Below, one piece after another: positions 48,120 to 61,100 of a DNA stretch of 64,000 nucleotides. Position 1 is the first letter of the stretch. Each line of letters starts with the position of its first letter. The position numbers and the translations under genes were made by a program. The notes beneath the pieces are model-generated. The model made no database searches. It saw only the letters and a program-made list of their open reading frames with translations, and had not been told where the DNA came from. This stretch comes from Temnothorax longispinosus (lineage: Eukaryota; Arthropoda; Insecta; Hymenoptera; Formicidae), in assembly GCF_030848805.1 (NCBI RefSeq), contig NC_092358.1, positions 10,642,433 to 10,706,432 on the forward strand, written 5' to 3'.

Positions 48120-50385
48120 TTTTTAATTTAGTATCACAAAGTACGGCGACGGGCAACGTCGTCGTTACAACGTCGACTTCATGCTCCGGTTTCACGCGCG
48201 AAAAAGAAACCGCGAATTCGAAGTAAAACTTGATACCGAGCCCCGTCGATATTCTCTCCCTCGCATTCTCGGACCGACTCAATTAACTCGGCTGAACGTG
48301 CAATGCGGACGTGACCGAATGCGCGAAGGAGCGAGCAAAGTGTGGGTTATAGCTAATGAGATTTAAAGATTAATCGCCGCGCGCGCGCTCTTATTGACCG
48401 ACTTGTTGACCGAATACCCTCGAGTAAAGTTTCACTTTTGTCCAAGGTAATACCAAAATAGCCAAAATCTTTTGGCTATTCATGTAGAATTATTCACCTT
48501 GATTTGCTGTTTGGATTTCAAATAAGCTGTATTCATAACTTGAATGCATGGGTTTACGATTTATCGAAAAAGAAGGAAACGGCAATCGTAAAGCATTGTT
48601 CTTTTAGGATGCCCACATATTGTCAAAATTACGACAGAGACAATTCAACGCTATGAGAAACTTTGTGTCAGCCGCGGCCTATTCACTTATTTCTATGGCC
48701 CTTGACAATAATCTGCGTGAACAAGGATTTAAGAGCGATAGGGAAGTACAGGTTATTATAGAAACTTTCTTTTGTTCCGAAAAGAGACTTCTATAAAAGA
48801 GGTATTTATAAGATTCAAGACGGGAAAGGATAATTGAATCAAATGGAAATTACCTCGCTGAATACAATTAGTTTCGATATGAATTTTGCGCTCCCTTCTC
48901 TCCGCGAGTGCTAGAAACGGGCAAAAACTTTGGTGGTCACCCGATGCGGTCGTACTTATGTTGCGAATAATAAATGCCCCGTCCGTATAATCGTTGACGG
49001 GGGAAAAAAGTACGGGGGATCGATAAAATATTATACAACGTAATCTGCATTGAGATAGTCGCGCATCAATCACCGGCAGCGATAATACGCTGTATAATGC
49101 GGCACGAACACTCGGAAAATAATAACTCCAAAATTAAAAATACGCTGATGGACATCGCGCAACGGAAATTCATTTAATAACCCGAAAGTGCCTTGAGTTA
49201 TCCCTTGCCCCTCTTTTAAATCCACGAGCCACGCATGTAAAAATCCTGAGAGGAAAATACGATTTCGAAATTAGTCGACGCGCGGGAAGTGTGTCGCGAC
49301 GATCTCTAAACGCGGAGAGAAATTTTAAATCCGCGATGACAATTCCGCGGATAATGCATTTTCAGAATAACGCTCCATTTGCATATCTCGCATTTTTTTG
49401 CGACGATGGATTTTCATACGTTTAACATACTGTGCCGATTTCGAGATCTTGCCCTATTCTGATTTTGGGCGGAATATTTTGAGAAAATTAAATTTCCTGA
49501 CTTATATATCGGCGCGTTGCGCGTTCCACATTTCTAATTTCCGACCGAGTGTACGTACATACGAATATTTCTGAGAGGCGCATTCTCGAAGTTAGACGAA
49601 CGAGACGCTATCTTGAATCTCATCCTTAAATATATCTGCGCTATATTTGTCCATACGCTCTCTGGCGTATTGTCCGATTATTTATTAGTGCATTCAGAGA
49701 TTCTGTCTTTTCGAGTCTTTGACAATAGGCATGGTTGCTACTGTTGGATATATCGTTATTCCGTTGTTTAAATTATGCGAGCCTCTTTTGGCATTTTCCA
49801 CGCTGCTGCAACACCGCGTCTCACGGTATCAAATCCCTCACATCGATCGGCATATACACGGCATACGGCGCAGCGCGATTCCAACCGCCCGTAATTTTCA
49901 TTAGAGATGCGCGTATTTGTCGCGTCCCCGCTCGCGGACCCATAAGGCAGCTTATAAGCGGCCATCTCGTCTGATATTACAATGTGCAGAGACACGGAAT
50001 CCGGAGTAGTAGCCATGTTCGCTGATATTAATTAGTAGGAAGGACAGCACGCGCGCGCGCGAAGCACCGAAATAGTTCTCGCTTTTCAACGTTGCTTTGT
50101 TGACTCTGCTACCGTATCTTTCTCTACGCAAATTATTTTATAATTACATTTTTAGTACTAGAGTAACTCCAGTATATACGCCGCAGCTAAGGGAAACTTA
50201 ATTTATTGAGTACTATTTACTATGTTTAAGGAAAATGAATTATACTAATAAAAACGTTATACTGTCTACTACTATAAAAAAATAGAAATATGAAATATTC
50301 ATTCTTTGTATTTAATAAAAAAAAATTTTTTAGAAACTTTTGCATTTTTCCATAGGGGTGGGATATATGACATTATTCATGGGTG

Positions 50386-50419
<34 letters not shown>

Positions 50420-51780
50420 GCCTTATAAAAAATTACAAGTAATGTTTATAAATAAGGCAATAAAATGTCATAATGAGTTATAATGTGTGTGTAAAAAGTT
50501 TATTAAGATGTAAGAATAATAAATAAATTATAAAACAAAAAAATGTTTTAAAGAAAATAGAAGAACGATAGATACATTAAAGGTTATTGGTATACGATCC
50601 AAGAAAAAGAAAGAAAAAGAACACATAGGAGATTTCGATTTTTACAGAGCGTCTGTACTATGGCATAAATCCCGCATGCTAAAATGCCGTATATCCTAAA
50701 CAGAAGGGATATATAAGATGTCAAGCTAAACAGAGAATATAAGAGCTATGCACTTGTATTTTGCTGTATTCCATCCTTTACTATCCCTCTACACTTATGT
50801 ATTATGAAATAACCATTAAACCTTTTACATTCCCTATCAGTAATCATTTTACGTAGGTCGTAATATATGATCGCGCTACTTACTACGGTGAGAAATCGAT
50901 TCAACTCACGATGGTTTCGTTAATATTAACAGTAAAGAACTGAAATTACAACACAATACTAATATGGCACATAACACAGTATGATTTGCGAGCAAGTATC
51001 TCTATTCCTTCTATTTTTTTCTGACTTCTGCGGCATAAATCCTCGCGCGGCGTAAATACCAGAGTTACCCTATACTTAATGTATATAACTGTAGATACTA
51101 CTATTACGAATGTATAATGTATGCTGAATTGTTCTGAAAATTTGCATCAATTTTATAATCATCATCAAAATAAAAATGCAAAAATTATTTCTTAACTTAA
51201 TACGACAGAAGAAAATGTAACTAAAAGAGCAATTAATTATTGTTATTATTAATATCAAGTTATGCTTAATTAAAACATTTTTGAGGTGTTTTAGTTAAGC
51301 ATAACTTGATATTGTCACAAAACACCTTTGAAAAAAGGCAAGAACCAATTAAATCTAGAAGCATAAATTTCCTAAAGAAATAAACAAACATGCTGCATGT
51401 TTTTTAACATAGGTATATTAAATTAAAAGTTTTACATAAAATGCGAATGTTATTTTATAATATTTAATATCATACAGGAACGATAAATTGGTATATATCA
51501 GGAATGTTAACTTTTTTATTCTCATTATATACCTAGTCATAATTATATTTAGTATTATAAAATAAAATATCATTGCCTATATTTTTATATCTGAAAATAT
51601 ATATTAGTTTTACATAAATAACAGTAGCAAATCATATTTTAATATGTATTGGAAAATTTCTCGCTAAATATTATCAAAAATGATCAAAAATGCAAATATT
51701 TTTTTGTAGCTGTCAAATAATTCTGGGAATGAAAATTAAGCTAAAGCCAAAGTTTTCATTAAAAAATATCATTATGCAAT
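48120..51780. other. Intergenic DNA between the SDR pseudogene and SLC6, no gene seen
   Basis: CpG-richer from 48,130 to about 50,110; AT-rich later. Frames up to 105 codons (49073-48756 minus) lack motifs. Contains a (TA)n run at 50389-50417 and a hairpin at 51250-51314 with 24-bp arms (AATATCAAGTTATGCTTAA). Confidence 0.45.
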
Positions 51781-51800
51781 GTGAAAATCTATTCATTATA

Positions 51801-51828
51801 TTTATTTTCTGCATTATATAAATTTATT
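51801..51828 (-). promoter_or_regulatory. Candidate polyadenylation signals of the SLC6 gene
   Basis: Two AATAAA hexamers on the minus strand (51823-51828 and 51801-51806), 160-186 bases after the stop codon. The region is AT-rich, so chance matches are possible. Confidence 0.35.
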
Positions 51829-51986
51829 CACATTCTATTCTCAGGTAAAAGTAACTTATTCCTAAAACGGAATGAGTTATCTTCTCAAAGATTGCCTGCA
51901 TATTGGAAAACGATGTTCTCAGAACATCTTATATATTTTGGCATTTCTTCAAGTTATTATTTATTGCGTATATCAAGTAATTAGAT

Positions 51987-52112
51987 TTAAAATTTATCCA
52001 AAGAAACGTATGCCGGATTGACCATCGCAGTGGTGATGCTACCGTTATCCAGCGTATCCTGCTGCTCAGCCGCCCTCCATAACTTCGTGGGCCGGAATAA
52101 ACTCAGGAAGCT
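51987..52112 (-). CDS. SLC6 last exon: cytoplasmic tail and stop
   Basis: 41 residues, SFLSLFRPTKLW to NPAYVSLDKF, then TAA at 51989-51987. Acceptor ttgttcgcag sits exactly in phase 0 with the preceding exon. The FRPT--W element is the short tail motif that follows TM12 in many SLC6 proteins. Confidence 0.82.
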   Translation of the reverse strand, partial: SFLSLFRPTKLWRAAEQQDTLDNGSITTAMVNPAYVSLDKF

Positions 52113-55100
52113 CTGCGAACAATTAAAAGGGCACAAATTAAATTGTTGCGGATCCGATAATGGGCGAGATACGTGCCGACGGCGCCGTTCACGTTCTCGC
52201 GAGGTCATATCTCCTTGCGCGAAACCGCACAAGTACTTTCGAAGTGTGCGAGGAACGCCCGAAAACAACGGGAGAGGGAGATAAGAGTAATGTTAAATTT
52301 ATCGGCTAACAGAAAGCGGAAGCGGTCAAGAAAGAGGGCAGCCTTTCCCCCTCTCTCCTTCCTTCTCTTGGATAGAAATAGGTGCAGTTCATACAGGGCC
52401 GCTCTCTCTGTTGACATAGAGTAAGTAAAATTAAAAATATTACGAATTGTTTTCTTGGAAATTATTGAGTTTCTCTTGCCTGAGCGGTTTATCAGATATG
52501 ATGTCATAACATCTTATGAATTAAAGAAAAAGCTTTAGTGAACTCTAAAATATTAGAAGATATATTATCTATCATATTGAACTATAATAATTCCAAAGAA
52601 AATAGCTTATAATATTTTTAATACAGTGCCCTGCGCAAAGTGTTCATGCAAAGTGTTCATGCAAAATTTTATTTAGCACCTCTCATCGTATATAAAAAAA
52701 AACAGGATTTTTACAGGATACAAAAGTGACATTTTGCAATTTAAAAATGCGAAAAATTCAATATAAAGATTCGAAATATTCACGCATTTATTTGCAAAAC
52801 AATTTATACAACGCGATACTCTCCAGTTGCTGGGAAAAATTCGAACGCGTATAGTGGATCGTCAGTTTAATCAAAAAATTTAATCCCGTAAAATGTTCTT
52901 TTAAACATATGTCAATTTGTATATTTTCAATTTCGTTAAAGCTCGCAATTGGCGACTCTCAGCGCTTTGTACGGTTGCGCCCTTTGTGCTATGCATGCAC
53001 CGCGATTTGCACTCTGGGCTTTCGGCGGCCCTGTATATCTGAAGCGATGGAGAGTGGCAGGCTCCCTTCCTCACCATGAAGAAAACTTTTCGTTTCAAAG
53101 TACGATTACCGACGTACTGTGGAAAAACTTGTATTAAGACGTCCCCGAGTTCTCCGAGATTTTACGACGCGGACCGCAACTTCTAAATCGGCCCGTAACC
53201 GCTACCGTGCCGACAGCGGCACGTAGCTTTCAGGAGATTCTTGCTCTAATCGAGATATCGAGAATAGGGTGATGGAATAATGCAGGCAACGACATTGACA
53301 TCGCAATTTTCATTTTCGATAGAAACCATTTTTTAATGCGTTATATCCAAAGACTTACATTATATAATAAATTGAGCCTTCCCATTGAAGAGCTGTAGAT
53401 CTAAAAATCTAAAGGACAGAGATATGCTTATTGGGATGCTTTTCTTGTTTAATTGTATAGTCACCAACTGGTGGGGAGAAAGAGAGCACAAGGAAAGCAT
53501 CCTATAGTAAGCATAATTGTAGTCACCAACTGGTGGGGAAAAGAAAAGGTGGTGAGAGGAAAGGTACACAAAGAAAACATCCTAATAAGCATAAATGTAG
53601 TCACCAACTGGTGGGGAGAAGGAAAGGTGGTGAGAGAAAAGATACACAAAGAAAACATCTCACAATCAGTAAGCATAAATGTAGTCACCAACTGGGAGGT
53701 AAGGGAGGGGGCTACACAATTAGACAAGGAAAGCATCTCAATAAGCATATATCTGTCCTTTAGGGCCGGTTGTTTCAACCTGTTGGTAAACTAACTAATA
53801 GTTAAATCATATATGTATCTTTGTTTTTCTTTCAAATTAAAGAAGGATAGACGTATAATTTAACTATTAATTAGTTTGCCAATAGGTTGGAACAACCGGC
53901 CCTTAGATCTTTAAATCTACAGCTGTCCAATAAGAATGTTTAGTCTATTTAGTCTATTATATAAGTCTGTGGTTACATTCTATGAATTAAGTAAAAATCT
54001 TCAGTAAAATATTTAAAAAAATTTTAAATAAATGAGGCACGGCCGATATAATATATAATTAATTAGAAAAAAACGGTTAGGACTGGATCTTACAATTAGC
54101 TTAATAATATTATTCGGGTGAATTTTATGTACATTTCTTCGCCTTAATAATAAGATTAATAAAATAATAATAAAATTCACATGAATAATATTATTAGGCT
54201 ACCAATATCCAGACAGTAAATGCGTTTTCCCTAATTGATTAAAAAGAATTTTGTCCATCCCTAATAATCCTAAAAAAGAATAATTTATAACATTCTTTAT
54301 GCCGGATGCGTAATGGCTAAAGTTTTTACTCGCGTTTGATTAATCGATCGTACATAGGAAATGAGACAAGTTGGTCAAAATTGTTGGGAGATCCAATGAT
54401 TCCGCAGCCGCTTCTACTTTCTCATTAGCGAAAATTAATGACCCCGATCTCCTAATAAAATCTCCCTTTCTTGAAGACGGCCAACCGGTAAGTCATTAAG
54501 CAACAAAGAAGAATACTGATTATTAAGAAATCTCAATTCGAACTTTTCTCTGAAAGGTCGACGTCTTTCATGCCTGTTTGATAAATGTGTCTTTGCAGAA
54601 AATAATTTATTTTTAAGCTTTAACTTTAAATACATAGTCATATCTGAATCATTGGTTAAAATCAATTATTTTTCTTATTTTGAGAAATATAATATATATA
54701 CTACATCCAATAACTTTTCTGATATCTTAATAATATTAAAAATTTTTCCAAGAATTTCCTTAACATGAAATGACTGAACAGTGAATAAAGAGTTAATAAC
54801 TAAAAAAATAAGTGCTTTTAAGTAAATTCTGAGTTAAGTAAATGAGTTAATTAAACAAAGACAAATAAATAAATTTATTTTACTTTGCGGTTGTGTATTG
54901 TATATGTAGATGAGCGTGATAATTTATTGCAGACAGAAATAATTACGGACAGAGATTAGCTATTAAAAGCGGTTATTAGAATAAAGCAGTAGACATAAAA
55001 TAATTTAAGAGAGTACTGTCTAATGTTTAAACAAAAGGAAAAGCAAAAATAGTATTATTATTTAACTACATTTTATTGGTGAGACATTATATTTTATTAA

Positions 55101-58100
55101 TAGCAATATGTCTGTAAAATAATGGTTAAACAGTAATAATGTAAAAAGAATTAATAATTTTTCAAGTAAGAAATTTTCGTATTGCAAATAGGCGTAACAA
55201 ATATTATACTACATCTTTGTGCTTATCTGCCCGAGGGAAAAAGGGAAAGCGAACAAACCGTTAAGCAGTTATTCTGCGTCAATAAACAGCTCACTCGAAG
55301 AAATTTTCAAAGTGGAGGGAAGAAAAGAAGCTTTAAGATAAGCTTTGAAAAAATCTTTCACAACCAGACTTGACTTTCATGTACATCTAACTCGCATGAA
55401 TTTCTACCTGAGCCCGAAGACAGCTATTAGCAGACCAACAAAAATTTCTTTTATAAAAGTCAAGTCTGGTTGTGAAAGATTTTTTCAAAGCTTATCTTAA
55501 GGCTTTTTTTCTTCCCTCCACCTTAAAAATTCCTTTGAGTGAGCTATTTACTGTGCTGATTTGTATTATTGTATAGAAGTTTGGGAATAATTGACTCACC
55601 TCGGATTTCCAGACTCGTAGGATAAAGAAGACCGGCATTGGCACCAAGGTAGCCAATCCGATCCCGATCCCGATTGCTTCTGTCCAGGCGGGAAATACGT
55701 ACGAGCCGTACTTTCCCCGAAACACAGTTTGAGCCATTTGATATCCAAAGATTCCCTGCAGATATAAAGGAAGCGCAATTGGTTAATTGCTCATAGTTCC
55801 TCATATAGCAGCTGGAACTATGCTGCGGTGGATGATATACGTGCGGGAGAGCGTAGTACAATTAAGCAATTAAGGGAGATTTCGAATTTTTAATCAAAAC
55901 TAACTTTCGCAGGGCGTACCGTTCGGCGGCCGTCGCGTCGAGGGAAATATTTCGATCCCCGTGACGGTGCGGACAAAAAATTTCAGCCGTTATAAATAAA
56001 AATTTGCTCGGCACGCCTCGACAGGCAGCCAGATTAATTAAGCAGTTTGGTCGTGGGGAATACGACGCTTTGTCTCTAAGGGACGCAAACCACCAGAGCT
56101 GTTGAGTTTTGCAAACCTAACTTAGTTAGTAATCTTGCCTAAAAAGTCCGATAGAAATAAAAAAAATCAATATAATGCATTATATTTACTAATTCATAAA
56201 AGTTGAAAATAAAAATATTTAATTATTTGATCTGCATTACATTTTTTGATTCATAAAAATTCAAAATACAATAACAACAATAAAATAAATAATATTTAAT
56301 AATAATAATAATAAAAATATTAAGTTTTTTAATCTGTTTTTATAAATTCTTTATCTGTTTTTATTTTATTTCTATTCTTAATAAACATACAAATTATTCA
56401 TCAATAACGATTTATATCTTTAATTTAAGTTTTAAATTGTAATTATAAACATATGATATTTTACTTCTATTACATAATAATAATATATGCGAATGTATAA
56501 AAATATTTGTGCCTAAATGGATATTTAAATATTAAATTGTCAATTCTTTAGTTACATAGAAAAGTATGTTTCCGAATAAATTTTCAACTAATTGAGATTG
56601 ATCGTATTTATTATAAGTATGTAAATTTATTATATTACTAAAAATATATACTTTGATTTTGTACTGCTTGTAACTAGGGAAACCGGGGCTATATATACAT
56701 ATATATCATATATATAATTGGTACATTAGGCAAGTTGATACACGGTAACTATTGTAAAAGTGACAAAAGATAATACTGCATAAAAAAAATAAAGTATTTC
56801 CGCAAAAACATTGCGATAATATTTCAGTTAGTTATTTCAAGCTAAAGTAGCGTATTTTCACAAACAAAAAATATTTTTAGTTTTTTTTGTATTTTAATTT
56901 TGTATAGCCGAAAGTAAAATAAATCAGTGATATATTAAATGTTATATTTATAAATCTACTAGTCATTATATGTCATAATTCTAACTGTTTCTTTAAAATC
57001 TTTACTTTAAACGTGATAACTTCTAGTTACGTCAATTACTACGTTTACGCGAGCGTTACTTTTGTAGTAACTTACGATAATTCACTCGAGTGAATTATCG
57101 TTATACCTCCATATTCGGCTAATTGTTACAAAAGTAGTTGCCTTATAATTTTTATTGGTGCAACACAATTAATTATACTATTTAATTTAAAAAATTGTTT
57201 TTGTATAAGCATGCGGGGCTATTGAAAAATTCTTTTGTGGCTTGTATTCCATCCTTTTGTGGCTTACATTGTGTTACATGTAAAAAAATTATTAAAAAGA
57301 AATGTACCAACTAGCCTCGGTCTCCCCTATTACTTACAATCATGATATTTTCAAACAGAATAGTTTTTCTGACAAATTATTATATATTTATTATAAAGCT
57401 TGTACAAGTTGGAAAATTATCGGAATATTTCTGAACCTTACACGTTACTCTACTTTAACAAGCTCTTTGACGATCGATAACCTAAAGCTTTAGTTTCATT
57501 ACTTTCCATATAAATTCGATTAATCGTCTCCACGCGATGGGTCGGGACTAATTTACGGTTTATTCTCTCTCACTGTGTCGCTAAACTTTCCGCAAAGTTT
57601 ACAGTCAATAAACGTAGGCTCCTTACCTCGACGGGATTAACCATCGTCTTCCTTTCGTTTACTACCTCCGATTATATCATAGCGATAATATACATTAAAG
57701 TCGTTAAAGTTTTAATTGTTGTTTATTCGCGATCGTGTAGAGATAAGGATTATATATAATAACTTATTTCAATTACAATAAGGAATCAAGGTGACGCAAA
57801 ATCACGGATTATATACCCGAAAGACCGTTTCATTGTCTTGCACGCTAAACGAAAGGGTTCAACCATAGATTTTCAATATGTGGATTTTCCATACTTTGAA
57901 TAATTTTGTTACAGATATAAAAAATGTATATCAATTATATTTTACCGGTTGGTATATTGATTATTTATGTAATAGATCAAATGTTTGAACATTATCTGAA
58001 TTAAATTTTTTATTTAAAATAAAACACTTTCATGTACAGGTACACAATTATTTACATGAGGATGACCACGAAAGACTCGACTATTTATTATTCTAAATCC

Positions 58101-61100
58101 ATTCAACTAAAATTATTTAATTATTTTTACTGAATTTTATAAAAGTATCAACATTAAAGACTTTTTCCGATACCATTTTCCGAATTTAGCAAATTTCCAT
58201 AATTAAATACATTAGGATGGTGCAAGTTTAAATTTAAACCTGCCATTGAAATCACAAGATCCTCAATAATAAGATCCGCTGGTGTCGGGATCCTTTGTAC
58301 CTGACCCTTTCTACCTGAAACATCTGCTCTGGCAGGTATCCCAAGCGAAAAGGGTTAAGCCTTTGACAGAGACACACTGTAGAAGATAAAATATACTTAC
58401 TAGACAAGTGACGGGGGCGAGGACGACCCAGCAGAGCCACCAATATCCGCGAAGAAAACGGCCAAATTTAATTTTCATCTCGGCGATATTACCCAGAAAT
58501 CTGTTACATCCGTACAGCCAGGAGGGCACAATGAGTTCGGCGAAGCCGATCAATAGGATAGCCCAGGAGGCGGTATGCCAGTCCATCAGCTTGAATAGGT
58601 AGATACCGCCGTCGAATACCATTGGAACCGCCAGGAGCCAGCAGGTAGCGCATATAGCCAGCACCACGAAACTCTCGTATTTTCGCAAATCCGGACGCCT
58701 GTCCAGTATGGCGGTGTTTATCGCTTGCACGCCTGCGAACTATATCGTAAAAAGTAACGACCGTGGCCGCGCATTTTCCTCCTTTCCTCGATTCCCCTCC
58801 CCGCGCGCCCATTTCCTCTCTTTCTTTCCTTTACTTTCTGTTTCTACATCTTCTCTCTCTTTTTCATTTACTCTTGTTTCTCGTAGCGATAAGTACCGAG
58901 TTCTTAATCCAAAGAACGTCTAAATTTAGGACGCGAAGACGTGGAAGAAACGAAAACCGCGAGCCCGCTCTCGATCATCATTTGCATCATAACGAATGTA
59001 CACGCTCGATTGTGTTCGCATCTGGCAATATTCACGGTGGCATTTTTTATACGGTTTCTCGCTCGCTCGTGGCCGCGTTTCGGTTATCATCGGCGAAAAC
59101 GCGCTGGAAAACGGCGGGAGAAGAGAACAGGGGTTGACGCCGCGCGCCAAGAGGAGGCGAAGAAAGTGTAGATTTCACTCTGAAACGGCGAGACCATAAT
59201 TCCTTCCGTGATATACGAGCTTCGAGGTGAAAAGATGGGAGTCTCGCGATGCAAAAGCAACGCAAAACGATCGCCGTCCGGCTACTCCGCCGGGATGAGG
59301 CGCATCCCTCTCTCACGCGCATCCCTCTCTCATCTTTTGACAAATACGCCGGCCGTTTTTCAGGCGCCGTTCTGAATGGCGCCTTCTTAGCGCCGGATCG
59401 GATGTGAAATCTTCGTGAAATAACCATGTCGATGAGCGATGTCGAACGCTGGTACACCGTGACCGTATATCTGCTTTGCAACTTTTTAACGAAGGCGTTA
59501 TAACTACGAAGATCTATCCTATCCGTGCAATTGCATGCGCTGAGAAACCGGTTTATCGCGTGTCTAAAGCACTTTATGATATATTATAGGTCGAAATGGC
59601 CGACATTCGACTAGCTGGCGATTGATTGCGAAAGTTAGGGTTATAACATTTATAACGCCGCGCTTAAGAGCATGGAAATTATCTGTACCTACCTTATAGA
59701 GACAAAGAATCGTATCATTATATAAAAATTTAGAAAAAACTGGATTTAAAGTTTGTTATTTCTATGAAACTTTTCTCAACACATTTTCTAAATAATCTTA
59801 AAAGGCTTCTATAATTAAAATCCTAATACGAAGAATAGGGCATAGAGCCGTAACAAGATGTTCGTGTTAAATTATTTTTAATAAACAATCCATATTTTCC
59901 AATCATAATAAACATTTTCTAAACATTGTATCTTAGGAACTAATAGGGGAGAGTGGGCAAACTGCGAATACGGAGTGAACGCGAACGATTACTATTGTAG
60001 TATAAAGTATATTAGAGTAGTGATATTCTCCCACTTCTCGAACCCAGCGATAGTTCGATATACGCTCAGTGGTACGAGTACGAGAGAGAAGTGGGAGAAT
60101 ATCACTACTCTAATATACTACGATAGTAATCGTTCGCGTTACCCCACTTAGGGGTGTACGCAATTAGGTACCCCACTCTCCCCTAATAATGGACATAAGA
60201 CCCTTTACCATTATACAACTTAAACTTCTGGAATATATTGGAAAAAGTAAATTTTTACACAAACTGGAGATAAGATTTTTTTACCTCTAAGATACAGATA
60301 ATGCGATTTTATAATTTTTTAGAGCGAAAAGATGCGAAAGTCTCTTTCTCGGCGTCTCAAAACACCAGTATCTATCCTTGTTAGAGTGATGGAATGAAAT
60401 AGCTATTACGCTTTTGATCTCAAAGCCAATGCCTCTAGCATAAAATTGTATTGTATTTTATTTTCTTCTCGGTATATTTGTTTGTAAACTTTTATGTATT
60501 AATTAATTAATTGAAATGAAAATTTCGAATTATATCGCGAGAAATTCGAGCCGCGTGATCATTGTATACATGTCGCACGCATTATTTTGTTCCCCTGCTT
60601 TTGTCTTTACTATTCTAAATATAACCAGAGAGTCGCGCGAAGTGCAAGGTGGCAAAAGTCCGACCAGCTTGCAAATATACAACTCGTTAGGACAAATGCA
60701 GTTAGCGCGGCGATGTTTCTCGTTATGCGAAGGAAAATTGAAATTCACATCTCTCGCTCTCTTCCTTCTCCTCCTTCGCCCTGCTTCCCTTATCTCAGCC
60801 GAGCTCATCGCATTAATAAGTATTTTTTTTTCATCACTGTAAGTGACGAAGAGCGGAAGCGGTTTTTGCGCTTGCATGAAAGTGGAGAGATAAAATCTTT
60901 TTATAGTCTCCTTAAATGTTCGTGCGATAATATGTATGTTTCGCTTGCGTGTGCCTTACCTGACTACCGAGGCCGAGTATGAAGAGCATGAAGAAGAACA
61001 GGATGGCCCAGAGATTCGACCACGGCATTTGTACCACCGCCTCTGGGTAAGCGACAAAAGCCAGTCCCTCCGCGCTCTGGATCACACTGCCGATCGGCAC

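Noticed and set aside
53453..53794. Three overlapping 76-113 codon frames with VVTNWWG-type repeats
   Set aside because: Produced by the minisatellite loop of a foldback element; open on both strands with no start context or homology.
58733..58740. Nearer splice acceptor gcag for the TM8-TM10 exon
   Set aside because: It would break phase with the preceding exon and lose the conserved FAG; the acceptor a few bases upstream fits exactly.
58504..58812. 102-codon minus frame overlapping an SLC6 exon in another phase
   Set aside because: Shadow of the real exon; only the FAGVQAI frame keeps splice phase and family motifs.
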